Assembly: GCA_040880405.1 (NCBI GenBank)
Contig: JBBDIM010000067.1
Location: 1 to 36,417 of the forward strand
Direction: 5' to 3'
Origin: JBBDIM01 sp040880405
Lineage (GTDB): Bacteria; Planctomycetota; Planctomycetia; Pirellulales; Pirellulaceae
DNA: 36,417 nucleotides
The translations under genes were made by a program, and so were the position numbers. The notes under the pieces were generated by a model that saw only the letters and a list, made by a program, of their open reading frames with translations, had not been told where the DNA came from and did not search any database. Below, one piece after another: positions 1 to 7,182 of the stretch. Within the stretch, counting starts at the first letter, position 1. Every line of letters begins with the position of its first letter.

Positions 1-1213
1 CGAACTTGAGCCCGGTGTTGTTCGAGGGCTCCAGGTCGGCCGAACCACCGAGCATGTTGGGCACCTTGGCCGCGATCGCGTTGAGGACCTTGCCACTGGA
101 AACGCGTGAGGCCATCCCCTTGGCGTCCGCTTCGAACTTCGGAATGTCGGCGTCCCAGCCAGTTGGCAAGGCACCTGATGCGATCTGATTCCAGGTGGCG
201 GCCAATTCCGGGTGCTTGCCACTGTAGTCGGCCAGCCCCTCTTCCCACTGCTTCCGAGCCTCGGCCCCTCGGGCACCCAGGTTCTCGTTGAAATGCTCGT
301 ATACCTCGGCAGGCACCTCAAACTTCTCGTGGGTCCAGGTGTAGGCCGCCTTGGTGAGCGTGATTTCTTCTTCCCCGAGCGGGGCCCCGTGGGCTCCGTG
401 GGTGTTCGCCTTGTTGGGCGCTCCCCAGGCGATGATGCTCTTGAGGATGATCAGCGTCGGTTTGTCTGTGGTCCCCTTGAACGTCTCCAGGGCGGCGTTG
501 ATCGCGTCCAGGTCGTTGGCGTCGGTCACGGTGAGGACGTTCCAGCCGAGTCCTTGGAACTTGAGGGTGACGTTCTCGCTGTAGGCGAGACTGGTGTCCC
601 CTTCGATTGTGATGTTGTTGTCGTCGTACACCCAGCAAAGGTTCGACAGCTTCAAGTGCCCGGCCAATGAGGCCGCCTCGGTGCTGATCCCCTCCATCAA
701 GTCGCCATCGCTGCATAGTGCGTACACGTCGTAGCCAAACTGCTCGAAGCCTGGCTGATCGAAATTGGCCGCCCGCCACTTCGCGGCGATCGCCATCCCG
801 ACGCTGTTGGCAACCCCCTGTCCCAAAGGCCCCGTGGTGGTTTCGATCCCGGCCGCCTCGCCGAATTCCGGATGACCGGCGCACGGGCTGTGCAGTTGGC
901 GGAAGTTGCGGATGTCGTCGATCGAGATCGAGGGCTCAGCGGCTCCGTCTTGCTTCTTCACCCCGGCTAGGTGCAGCATCGAGTAGAGCAGCATCGAAGC
1001 GTGCCCGCACGAGAGCACGAACCGGTCGCGGCCGGGCCAGCTAGGGTTTGCAGGATCGTAATTCAGATGGTTGTTCCAAATGGCGTAGGCGACCGGGGCC
1101 AAGGCCATCGGGGTCCCGGGGTGTCCACTGTTGGCCTGCTGCACGGCATCCATCGAGAGAGTGCGAATCGCGTTAATGGACAACTGCTGGGCGGAGGTAG
1201 TGGAAATTGACAT
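1..1213 (-). CDS. tkt: Transketolase, N-terminal 404 codons (cut by window edge)
   Basis: Transketolase moves two-carbon units between sugar phosphates in the non-oxidative pentose phosphate pathway, using thiamine diphosphate. The reading frame starts at the ATG read from 1213 to 1211 and runs off the left edge. Visible family motifs are SGHPGTPMALAP near the N-terminus, the GPLGQGVANSVGMAIAAK segment, and the ThDP/metal-binding stretch SDGDLMEG followed by YDDNNITIEGD. The pyrimidine-binding domain begins before the edge (GGSADLEPSN is present). No strong ribosome-binding site is seen ahead of the start. It is divergent from slyX across a 349-bp gap. The identification is secure, but the C-terminal third of the protein lies outside the window. 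Confidence 0.95.
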   Translation of the reverse strand, partial: MSISTTSAQQLSINAIRTLSMDAVQQANSGHPGTPMALAPVAYAIWNNHLNYDPANPSWPGRDRFVLSCGHASMLLYSMLHLAGVKKQDGAAEPSISIDDIRNFRQLHSPCAGHPEFGEAAGIETTTGPLGQGVANSVGMAIAAKWRAANFDQPGFEQFGYDVYALCSDGDLMEGISTEAASLAGHLKLSNLCWVYDDNNITIEGDTSLAYSENVTLKFQGLGWNVLTVTDANDLDAINAALETFKGTTDKPTLIILKSIIAWGAPNKANTHGAHGAPLGEEEITLTKAAYTWTHEKFEVPAEVYEHFNENLGARGAEARKQWEEGLADYSGKHPELAATWNQIASGALPTGWDADIPKFEADAKGMASRVSSGKVLNAIAAKVPNMLGGSADLEPSNNTGLKF

Positions 1214-1562
1214 CGGCTTCAAATGTTTCTCTTAGGTAAAGTGACTGACCACGACCGCCGCAGGTCAAAAATCAGCAACCGCCTGAAGTCGCAGGCACGG
1301 TTGGCAGACGGTCGCGAAGGGAGTCCACCACTTACTTATGGGGACTGGATTGCGGCGCATAAAAGCGGGTATTTTAGCCGGTAACCAAGGGGTAAGTCAA
1401 CTTACGAGGCACCCCTTCGCGGTAAATGCATCAATCCTTAAAGTGACGGCAACCTTCAAACGAGCCCTTCGGCCTGAGGGGGACGCGATTCCCCCGTGGG
1501 ATTGACGGACTTCAAGCCAGAAAACCCTCGCATCAACGCCAATTGTTTCGGACAATCGCACC
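1214..1562. other. Intergenic gap between divergent tkt and slyX, with a nested palindrome
   Basis: No gene is seen here. At 1392-1405 there is a 6-bp inverted repeat, GTAAGT-CA-ACTTAC. It sits partly inside a second pair, GGGGT at 1389-1393 and ACCCC at 1411-1415. This could be an operator or a small hairpin; nothing in the sequence decides which. Promoters for both divergent genes must lie here, but no convincing -35/-10 pair was found. Confidence 0.3.
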
Positions 1563-1814
1563 ATGACCTCCCCTGATTCCCACGAACCCCACCCCGGCGA
1601 AGATTTGCCTGCGCGCGTTGAACGCTTGGAGATGCTGCTGACCCATGTTGACTCGCTGGTGGCGGAGCTCAACCGGGTGGTAGTTGACCAGGCCCGCACG
1701 ATCGATCGGCTCGAGCACCGCTACCAGCGGTTGGCGCAACGTCAGATCCAAATGGAAGAATCGGTCAAGCCGCAAGATCGCTTGCCGGAAGATGAACGCC
1801 CACCTCACTATTGA
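1563..1814 (+). CDS. slyX: SlyX family protein
   Basis: This 83-aa protein has the SlyX pattern: an alpha-helical coiled coil of about 50 residues (RVERLEMLLTHVDSLVAEL, then DRLEHRYQRL) and a C-terminal tail ending PPHY, which is the usual SlyX ending (PPPHY). The cellular role of SlyX is not established; the family is small, soluble and probably oligomeric. The ATG at 1563 gives the normal family length. It is convergent with the dockerin-protein gene, whose stop lies 10 bp away. No Shine-Dalgarno site is visible. Confidence 0.85.
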   Translation: MTSPDSHEPHPGEDLPARVERLEMLLTHVDSLVAELNRVVVDQARTIDRLEHRYQRLAQRQIQMEESVKPQDRLPEDERPPHY

Positions 1815-1824
1815 TAGGCGTGGA

Positions 1825-3174
1825 CTAGTCAAAAGAGTCGAGCAGAAGTTCTCGCACGCCGAGCATCACGAAGTCGGTGTACTGGGTGACGAATCCGCCC
1901 ATGTCGAGGAATTGCTGGAGCGTATCGACCAGTTCCCCCTCGAAGACCAATTCGATCTCGGTCTGGTAGAGCTCTTCATCCTCCAGGATGATGCTCAGCG
2001 TGGCGACCGAGATTTCTTCCTCTTCGGTATCCTCGCTCATCGAGACCTGGGCGGTGAGTCGCGAGACATCAAATCCAGCCTGGAAGTTGATGTGCCCGAC
2101 CAGCAGGACGAACACCATGTCGGCCCCTGGCAGGAACACGCCCGGCTGACCGGGGACGAACTGGAACAGGGCATCTAGCTCGAAGACCGGCGGGTCGCCA
2201 GGGTTTCCACCACCGCCGTTTCCACCACCGCCGCCTGGATCGACGTTCGGCTCACCCTCGGTCTCGCGGGGCAACCAGGCCTCGGTGTAGTTCTCCGGCA
2301 GCGAGACATCCGAGCCGATCGAATTGCCATAGTGAGAAATCAACAAGGTGAAGTCGGCCAGGCCAACCCGGCCATCTTTGTTGAAGTCGGCGAACCAGCC
2401 CCCGCCATCTTCAGGCGATTCGACGGATTGACCATAGTGGCTAATGAATTTGGTGAAATCGGCCAGGCCGACCGTGTGGCTGTCGGTCAGGTCGTAAATG
2501 ACCGGTACCAGCTTCATGGACGGGGGGGGCTCGGCGAAGACTTCGGTCGTGACGTCGGCCGATTCGACGTTTACCTGCTGGGTGGCCAACTCGATATCGT
2601 AAGGACCAACCCCGCCGGTAGCGAGGTCTTCCGGATTCAAACGCACGTTATCGCCATTGGCGACCACCGTCTCAAACCGGACCCTGGCCAAGAGCAAATG
2701 CCCTGCATGTTCCGCCGGACTGGCGACTGTTGCCACTGAGATCCCCCGGACCTGCCCCAGGGCGTCGTCCAACTCCGCTTCCTGGTTCGGGGTGAAATGT
2801 TCCCCGTACTGGACATGGGTAGCGGAGGTCAAATCGGTACGATACCCGAGGTCAAACGAGATCTCGTGACCCGATGCGGCGGTCTCGCCGGAAAGCTGAA
2901 CCCAGACTTCCAGATGATAGGAACTCCATTCGTCGATCCGCCCGAGCGAGGCCGGAAGGTTCTCAACCGCGCCGTCAATCGTGGCGGTGGGAGATTCGAC
3001 GAACGTGTAGCGAAGATGGAGAGTCGGAGCTTCAACCACCGGCTCATCGAGCGGCTCATCCAGCGGCATATCACCAGCCAACGGTAGCTTGGGCTCAAGC
3101 ACCTCTAGACCGCGACACCGATGGATATTGAAGTTTCGACCACGCGGGGCGTGGCGAGAACCGTTACGTCTCAT
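1825..3174 (-). CDS. Secreted protein with LEPR-XLL-type N-terminus and paired dockerin type I repeats
   Basis: The 449-aa product starts with a basic N-terminus and then LEVLEPKLPLAGD (about residues 23-35), a variant of the LEPR-XLL motif of exported planctomycete proteins. Residues about 50-200 are beta-rich and look cohesin-like (for example HEISFDLGYRTDL and LLLARVRFETV); that is an inference. Two dockerin-like calcium repeats follow at about 228-248 and 263-283. Each carries VGLADF and ISHYG; the second has the full loop DFNKDGRVGLADF. A Gly/Pro-rich linker (about 314-330) leads to an acidic C-terminal domain. The domain set suggests extracellular calcium-stabilised binding or assembly. 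The ligand is unknown and no cellulase-like partner is nearby. A possible promoter lies at 3216-3243. Confidence 0.8.
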   Translation of the reverse strand: MRRNGSRHAPRGRNFNIHRCRGLEVLEPKLPLAGDMPLDEPLDEPVVEAPTLHLRYTFVESPTATIDGAVENLPASLGRIDEWSSYHLEVWVQLSGETAASGHEISFDLGYRTDLTSATHVQYGEHFTPNQEAELDDALGQVRGISVATVASPAEHAGHLLLARVRFETVVANGDNVRLNPEDLATGGVGPYDIELATQQVNVESADVTTEVFAEPPPSMKLVPVIYDLTDSHTVGLADFTKFISHYGQSVESPEDGGGWFADFNKDGRVGLADFTLLISHYGNSIGSDVSLPENYTEAWLPRETEGEPNVDPGGGGGNGGGGNPGDPPVFELDALFQFVPGQPGVFLPGADMVFVLLVGHINFQAGFDVSRLTAQVSMSEDTEEEEISVATLSIILEDEELYQTEIELVFEGELVDTLQQFLDMGGFVTQYTDFVMLGVRELLLDSFD

Positions 3175-3215
3175 CTCGTTGTCCGCCTCATCTCTCTGGA
3201 ATGATCCACGAATTC

Positions 3216-3243
3216 GTTATACACGATGCAACACCTCAAGCAA
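3216..3243 (-). promoter_or_regulatory. Possible sigma-70 promoter for the dockerin-protein gene
   Basis: Read on the minus strand, TTGCTT (3243-3238) is followed after 16 bp by TATAAC (3221-3216). The -10 matches 5 of 6 consensus bases and the -35 only 3 of 6. A start near 3209 would give a leader of about 35 nt before the ATG at 3174. Confidence 0.35.
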
Positions 3244-3431
3244 GCAATCGGACCGATATTTTTGACGGCTATCTCCCCAGCCAGTGGTGGCACACGCGTA
3301 AATTCCAAATGCGCCATGTTGTCCCAGGCTCCGGAAGACGGACAATTGGGTGGGAGTACCCAACGTTCCTGGGGCCAAGCCACGGCCCGACACGAGACCT
3401 TAACACGCACCCCTTCAAGGACTTAAAACCG

Positions 3432-3911
3432 ATGAGCGATTGGCTGGAACCGGGCCAGAAGGCCCCTGATTTCAATCTGGCGACCGACTCCGGCGAGAAG
3501 GTCAAGCTGAGCCAGCTCAAAGGTTCGCCGGTGGTCGTCTATTTTTACCCCAAGGACGACACTCCTGGCTGCACGGTCGAGGCTTGCGCGTTTCGCGATC
3601 GGAGCGAAGAGCTCAAGTCTTTGGGCGCAACGGTCCTCGGCGTCAGCCCGGACGACGCGGCGAGCCACGCCAAGTTTCGCGATAAGTTCGAGCTGAACTT
3701 CCCGCTCCTGGTCGACGCCCAGCACAAAGTGGCGGAAAAGTACGGGGCCTGGCGCGAGAAAAATATGTACGGCAAGGTCTCGATGGGAATCCAACGGAGC
3801 ACCTTCCTAATCGACCAAGAGGGCAAAGTGGCGAAGGTCTGGAAACGCGTGAAAGTAGAAGGGCACGACCAGCAAGTGATCGACGCGTTGAAGGCGTTGG
3901 ACGAGGGCTAA
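3432..3911 (+). CDS. bcp: Thioredoxin-dependent peroxiredoxin, BCP/PrxQ type
   Basis: A 159-aa cytosolic thiol peroxidase that reduces H2O2 and organic hydroperoxides with thioredoxin as electron donor. It has the PrxQ active site PKDDTPGCTVEACAF with peroxidatic Cys47 and resolving Cys52 (C-X4-C), and the conserved active-site Arg is R122 in QRSTFLID. The ATG at 3432 was chosen because it gives the normal family length and sits 10 bp after AAGGA (3417-3421). The frame is open further upstream to 3201, but that extension has no family similarity. It is divergent from the dockerin gene and convergent with the membrane-protein gene at 4013-4549. Confidence 0.93.
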   Translation: MSDWLEPGQKAPDFNLATDSGEKVKLSQLKGSPVVVYFYPKDDTPGCTVEACAFRDRSEELKSLGATVLGVSPDDAASHAKFRDKFELNFPLLVDAQHKVAEKYGAWREKNMYGKVSMGIQRSTFLIDQEGKVAKVWKRVKVEGHDQQVIDALKALDEG

Positions 3912-3956
3912 CCGAGCGCGGGTGTTGAGGATGGAGCGTTTCGCAGGGGGATAAGG

Positions 3957-4010
3957 TCAATTACGGGTACCGCGGCATAGGGTTCTATGCCCCCGACTCT
4001 TTGTAATTGA
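3957..4010. terminator. Nested inverted repeats between convergent genes (possible terminator)
   Basis: An inner perfect hairpin GGCATAG-GGTT-CTATGCC (3974-3991) lies inside an outer 8-bp pair, TCAATTAC (3957-3964) and GTAATTGA (4003-4010). It is placed between the stop of bcp and the stop of the minus-strand gene ending at 4013, where a bidirectional terminator would be expected. There is no clear T-tract, so this is not a canonical intrinsic terminator. Confidence 0.4.
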
Positions 4011-4012
4011 AC

Positions 4013-4549
4013 TCATCCCCGTCGGCGGTCCCGGGATCTTGCCGCTTCGCGCAGGGCGTTGTAGTCCGAGCGACCGAGGTACCGGAGATCGCAGTAGGCT
4101 TTGCCCTGGTCTCGGGACGTGATGATCAACGTACGTTCCCGCGTCAGTTTGAGCTTTACGACATCGGGCCAAGCCCACGAGATGATTTGCGGATCACCCC
4201 TCAATTCGCACCGGGCCTCGATCCCGTCGGCGGTGAGGCGGATCGGCAGATACGTACTGGCTCGGCGCATGCGATAGAGATGATTCAGCACGGTCATCAA
4301 AGTGGCCAACACACCGAGCCGAAGTGCCCACAGCAGCATCGCCGCGGCCCAACCAGGCGAGGCGACCATCAGGTCCTCAGAGACGATCCACAACAGACCT
4401 GCCAGCGGGCATGCAATTAGCAGGGCCACAAGCGCTTGCAAAAACTCGCGAATCCGGACCTGCCCCACAGTCAAGCAAAACAAGTCGGACGATCCCGCCT
4501 CCTGGGGCGAGGCAAACGGGTTTTCGTCGATCCCCGGCGGATGGTGCAT
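4013..4549 (-). CDS. Small membrane protein of unknown function, with N-terminal ENPFASPQ motif
   Basis: The 178-aa product begins MHHPPGIDENPFASPQEAG; an N-P-(Y/F)-A-S-P motif near the N-terminus is common in planctomycete membrane proteins of unknown role. Two hydrophobic segments follow (about residues 38-57 and 63-88). The C-terminal part, about 98-178, is a soluble beta-rich domain (YLPIRLTADGIEAR, then WAWPDVVKLKL, then LIITSRD) resembling PH-like domains attached to two-helix membrane anchors, as in YcxB-type proteins. That similarity is an impression, not an established match. It begins 12 bp after the stop of the gene at 4562-5269 on the same strand, so the two probably form an operon downstream of the structured RNA at 5296-5415. 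Confidence 0.7.
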   Translation of the reverse strand: MHHPPGIDENPFASPQEAGSSDLFCLTVGQVRIREFLQALVALLIACPLAGLLWIVSEDLMVASPGWAAAMLLWALRLGVLATLMTVLNHLYRMRRASTYLPIRLTADGIEARCELRGDPQIISWAWPDVVKLKLTRERTLIITSRDQGKAYCDLRYLGRSDYNALREAARSRDRRRG

Positions 4550-4561
4550 GACGCATTTCGG

Positions 4562-5269
4562 CTAGGTGGTAAGCGGGATCGCCGACGCCACAAACCGTTG
4601 GTAGGCTTCCGCTAGTGCGGCTTTATCCTCGTCCGGGCCGATCGCCGCGATCTGGATCCGGGAGCGGCGAATGACTCCTTTTTCCAGCGGCTCCGGGAAA
4701 ATCCCGATCTCCAACGTCACATGCTCAAATCCCTTGCGAATCGCGCGGAATCGTGAAAAATCGCCCGGGTAGACGAATACGCCAAAGCAGCTTCCATCGG
4801 TCACCTTCACCGCCAAGGCGGCCGGTTGCGATGGAAGGCGTTCCGAGTGATCCTCCGCGCCCAGCCCCGGCGGAGACCACGGACCCTCCGCCTCCAGCAA
4901 CGCCACGGAGTAGGCGGTCGGAAAATCGACCCGCAGGTTGGCCTCCGGGTGGGTTTCCAGCAGGTCGGTCTGCCGCGAGAGAACCAGCTCGCAGCTCGAC
5001 TCCTCTTCACAGACACGCGCGTAAATCTCAGTGGAAAGTTTTTGCGTGTCCTCTTGGTAACGCTGAACTAAGTCGGCCCCCCGAATGTAATACTCGGTTC
5101 GAGTCCCCAGCTCTCGGAGGTCGATCCGGCAGGCTTCGAGGTGATCCGACGGTGTTTGGAATTTGAAGACGGCGTCCCCCTGGTTGGTCGCCAGAGACGC
5201 GAGCTTAAAGCCAGGGGTGGTGGCTCGATGCGCCACTTCGTAATCGGAGGTCCAAATGCTGTGTGTCAT
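4562..5269 (-). CDS. Hypothetical protein, first gene of a two-gene operon
   Basis: The 235-aa protein is not recognised. It has no signal peptide or membrane segment and has a mixed alpha/beta composition. Features seen are an N-terminal MTHSIWTSDYEVAHRATTPG, a central acidic stretch with paired Cys (VCEEESSCELVL) and a C-terminal DEDKAALAEAYQRFVASA helix. The region around FGVFVYPGDFSRFRAIRKG is the most globular-looking. The ATG at 5269 lies only 27 bp after the T-tract of a strong intrinsic terminator on the same strand, with no obvious Shine-Dalgarno site between. Expression may therefore depend on readthrough of that terminator, or on an unseen promoter. The membrane-protein gene follows after 12 bp. 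Confidence 0.7.
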   Translation of the reverse strand: MTHSIWTSDYEVAHRATTPGFKLASLATNQGDAVFKFQTPSDHLEACRIDLRELGTRTEYYIRGADLVQRYQEDTQKLSTEIYARVCEEESSCELVLSRQTDLLETHPEANLRVDFPTAYSVALLEAEGPWSPPGLGAEDHSERLPSQPAALAVKVTDGSCFGVFVYPGDFSRFRAIRKGFEHVTLEIGIFPEPLEKGVIRRSRIQIAAIGPDEDKAALAEAYQRFVASAIPLTT

Positions 5270-5295
5270 ACAAGCAATTGTGGCGAACGGCCAAG

Positions 5296-5336
5296 AAATA
5301 AAAAACCCCGTCGCTCACCGAAATGAGACGACGGGG
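5296..5336 (-). terminator. Strong Rho-independent terminator
   Basis: On the minus strand the stem CCCCGTCG (5336-5329) pairs with CGACGGGG (5313-5306). Inside it an inner helix CTCA/TGAG is offset by one bulged base. The hairpin is followed immediately by TTTTTTATTT (5305-5296). It lies 27 bp before the ATG at 5269. Confidence 0.85.
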
Positions 5337-5415
5337 CCGGAACAGAGAAGAGGCCGATTGAAACCACTTAAAGCGTGGTAAAGCTGAATAAATCACCGCT
5401 GTTCCAGGGATGATG
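5296..5415 (-). ncRNA. Structured RNA with its own promoter and intrinsic terminator (sRNA or leader attenuator)
   Basis: Transcription read leftwards from about 5415 would give an RNA of about 115-120 nt. A 9-bp helix pairs 5399-5407 with 5337-5345 (CTGGAACAG with CTGTTCCGG on the minus strand, one G-U pair). It encloses a hairpin with stem ACCAC/GTGGT (5379-5375 and 5367-5363). The 3' strand of the long helix ends at 5337, directly against the terminator stem that begins at 5336, so the two could stack. A good promoter sits just upstream (5422-5449). There is no plausible protein frame in this length. It is either a free-standing sRNA or a cis-acting attenuator or riboswitch for the operon starting at 5269. 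It does not show the hallmarks of SRP RNA, 6S RNA or tmRNA. Confidence 0.55.
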
Positions 5416-5421
5416 AAGTTC

Positions 5422-5449
5422 ATGATACCAAAGAATCGAGCGGTGTCCA
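5422..5449 (-). promoter_or_regulatory. Sigma-70-type promoter for the structured RNA
   Basis: Read on the minus strand, TGGACA (5449-5444, 5 of 6 matches) and TATCAT (5427-5422, 5 of 6 matches) are separated by 16 bp. The predicted start is near 5415, a few bases upstream of the first paired base of the RNA. Confidence 0.55.
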
Positions 5450-5650
5450 CAATAAAATCAGGGATATTTCTCGGAATAACCGCGGCCTGAAACAGAGCGG
5501 TATGCGTCCTCTGCCAAGTATTCCCAGTGCCCGGTTTCTTCTTACAGTGAATAGGTTTACGATTGCCAGAGAGAGCGGTGGTGGGCGATTCTCAAGCTCG
5601 GATCGCAACCGTGTTTCCCGCAATTTGGTCTGATTATTTTTTGGTGAATC

Positions 5651-6451
5651 ATGGCAGTCGACCCCCAGCACAGCCAATTTCTCACACTTTGCGACCAAGC
5701 CGCGAGAGCGGCCGGCGAGGTCCTCAGGCGGTGGGAGGGAAAGTTCAAAGTCCGCGAAAAAGGTCGGGCCGACTTGGTCACCGAGGCCGATCTGGAGGCC
5801 CAAAAGGCGATCTACGACATTCTAATGGGCCCCTACCCCGATTTCGGCTTCCTGGGTGAAGAGGAGGGTCATTCAACCCGCAGCCCAGGCGATAACCCCT
5901 GGCACTGGATCGTCGACCCGTTGGACGGAACCACCAACTACGTGCACGGCCTGCAAAATTACTGCGTTTCAATCGCGTTGGCCGAGGGGGACCGGATTGT
6001 GGCGGGGGTGGTTTACGACCCGGTGTTTGATCGGAGTTACCAAGCGGTAACTGGGGGCGGGGCGTTTATGAACGGAGAGCGACTCCAGGCCAGCGGGGCG
6101 GAAACCTTGGAGCAGTCGCTGGTAGCGGCCAGTTTCGCCCCTTCGGTGACCCGAGACTCGCAGGAGATCGACGACTTCGTGAACGTGATGGTCCGGAGCC
6201 AGGGAATCCGGCGGCTCGGCTCAGCGGCGCTCAACCTGGCCTTTGTGGCGGCGGGCCAGCTCGACGCCTATTGGGCCGGCGACATCAAACCGTGGGATAT
6301 CGCGGCCGGCGTGTTACTGGTGGAAGAAGCGGGGGGGTTGGTCCGCAACTATGGGAATGTCCCGATCGACTGGACGCGGCCCCAAATCGTCGCCACCGCC
6401 ACGGAGCCACTGCAGGCGGAAATGCAGGGGATTCTTAGTCCGTCCTACTAA
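5651..6451 (+). CDS. Inositol monophosphatase family protein (SuhB/HisN-like)
   Basis: A 266-aa metal-dependent phosphatase of the IMPase superfamily, which removes phosphate from inositol phosphate, histidinol phosphate or related small molecules. The metal sites are visible: GEEEG (69-73), DPLDGTTN (89-96, with the two Asp residues at 89 and 92) and WDIAAG (215-220, Asp216). The length is normal for the family. The substrate cannot be assigned from sequence; SuhB-like and histidinol-phosphatase roles are both possible. The last codons (EPLQAEMQGILSPSY) have a diverged second copy at 8292-8333, about 1.9 kb downstream, beyond a repeat-rich island. No terminator is obvious after the stop. Confidence 0.92.
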   Translation: MAVDPQHSQFLTLCDQAARAAGEVLRRWEGKFKVREKGRADLVTEADLEAQKAIYDILMGPYPDFGFLGEEEGHSTRSPGDNPWHWIVDPLDGTTNYVHGLQNYCVSIALAEGDRIVAGVVYDPVFDRSYQAVTGGGAFMNGERLQASGAETLEQSLVAASFAPSVTRDSQEIDDFVNVMVRSQGIRRLGSAALNLAFVAAGQLDAYWAGDIKPWDIAAGVLLVEEAGGLVRNYGNVPIDWTRPQIVATATEPLQAEMQGILSPSY

Positions 6452-6517
6452 CAATCCTTTTATTCTCCGGTGGCGTTGTCGGCCACTATTGGACAGTTGC
6501 AACCGGCCGGGTGGAGT

Positions 6518-6603
6518 AAAAAAGGGGTCGGGAGTCTTTTTTCGAAACGAGAGCGGTGGGCACTTGGGAAGGGGTCGCCAAAAAGAGTCCGGACCCCTTT
6601 TTT
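6518..6603. repeat. REPIN-like inverted repeat pair, copy A
   Basis: Two arms of about 24 bp face each other: an AAAAAAGGGGTC arm at 6518-6542 and its imperfect inverse ending GGACCCCTTTTTT at 6579-6603. They are separated by about 36 bp, and two central bases differ between the arms. Each arm is itself a weak palindrome (AAAAAG...CTTTTT around GTC...GAC). It belongs to the same family as 6646-6729 and 30543-30625. Confidence 0.8.
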
Positions 6604-6645
6604 ACGCGGTGCGAGTAGACGTTCATGCCAAGAGCCCAATCCGTT

Positions 6646-6729
6646 AAAAAGGGGTCAGGACTCTTTTCATCGTCGCTGGGAGGCGGGGCTGCGATTTCTT
6701 GTTTCGGAAAAGACTCCTGACCCCTTTTT
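6646..6729. repeat. REPIN-like inverted repeat pair, copy B
   Basis: The left arm AAAAAGGGGTCAGGACTCTT begins at 6646. The right arm, GACTCCTGACCCCTTTTT, ends at 6729. The arms are nearly perfect inverse copies with about 38 bp between them. Only about 42 bp separates this element from copy A, so the two form a tandem cluster behind the phosphatase gene. Confidence 0.8.
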
Positions 6730-6755
6730 AACTCCCAATTTGGCAATCGGCCGGC

Positions 6756-6811
6756 GTGGCACTGTCGAAACGTTGCACAACTCCGTGTGCCTCTAGCATC
6801 CTGCCAGTGCC
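6756..6811 (+). repeat. Dispersed GTGGCACTG...TGCCAGTGC element, copy 1
   Basis: A 56-bp element that starts GTGGCACTGTCGAAA and ends CCTGCCAGTGCC. It is similar to 7643-7698 (same strand) and 7932-7986 (opposite strand). The internal hairpin is degenerate in this copy (CTAGCATCCTGCCAGTG). Confidence 0.65.
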
Positions 6812-7182
6812 TTGGTTTGCTATTTTGAGGAAGTGCCCTAGCCTCGTGCATGGAACACCCCAAGGCCCATTATGGCAAAGTGTGGGCCGTCGAGCCACTC
6901 GCTTTACCCGGAAAAAGAAAAGCACTAGCCAGAGGCCAGCGGTAGACGAGACATCAGCACTTTGTCAGTGCCACGCGGCCGAGAGAACAAGCAGTTGTCA
7001 ACTCCGGATGCTTCCCCTCATTTTGACTTTTTCATTCTCCACTACTCATTACTCATTCATTCCCGAATCAGGAATGATTACTACAAAATGAAAAATGAAG
7101 AATGCAAAAGTCCGTCCGGCGGGGCTGGCACTCGTGACAGTGCCAACCCGCCCGCCGAGCACCGTCGTTTTCACGTCCCACG
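6812..7182. other. Gene-free stretch with an AT-rich ATGAAAAATGAAG-type repeat
   Basis: No gene is supported. Positions 7018-7106 are AT-rich and partly self-complementary: a TTTTTCATTCTCCACTACTC stretch is answered by AAAATGAAAAATGAAGAATG at 7085-7104. Simple repeats of this kind occur dispersed in many bacterial genomes. At 7121-7145 there is a GGCACT...AGTGCC hairpin that recalls the element at 6756. A plus-strand open frame across 6962-7384 is repeat DNA and runs antisense to the DUF2442 gene. Confidence 0.5.

Noticed and set aside
5296..5415. Structured RNA as 6S RNA, SRP RNA or tmRNA
   Set aside because: It lacks the long interrupted rod of 6S RNA, the GGAA/AGCAG features of SRP RNA and the tRNA-like ends of tmRNA, and it is too short for 6S RNA or tmRNA.
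5205..5450. 81-codon minus-strand frame over the structured RNA
   Set aside because: It runs through the terminator hairpin and T-tract, has no recognisable domain, and is better explained as noncoding RNA.
6486..6863. Minus-strand frame across the REPIN-like elements
   Set aside because: It is made of translated repeat arms (repeated KGSG/GQES-like peptides) and has no gene features.
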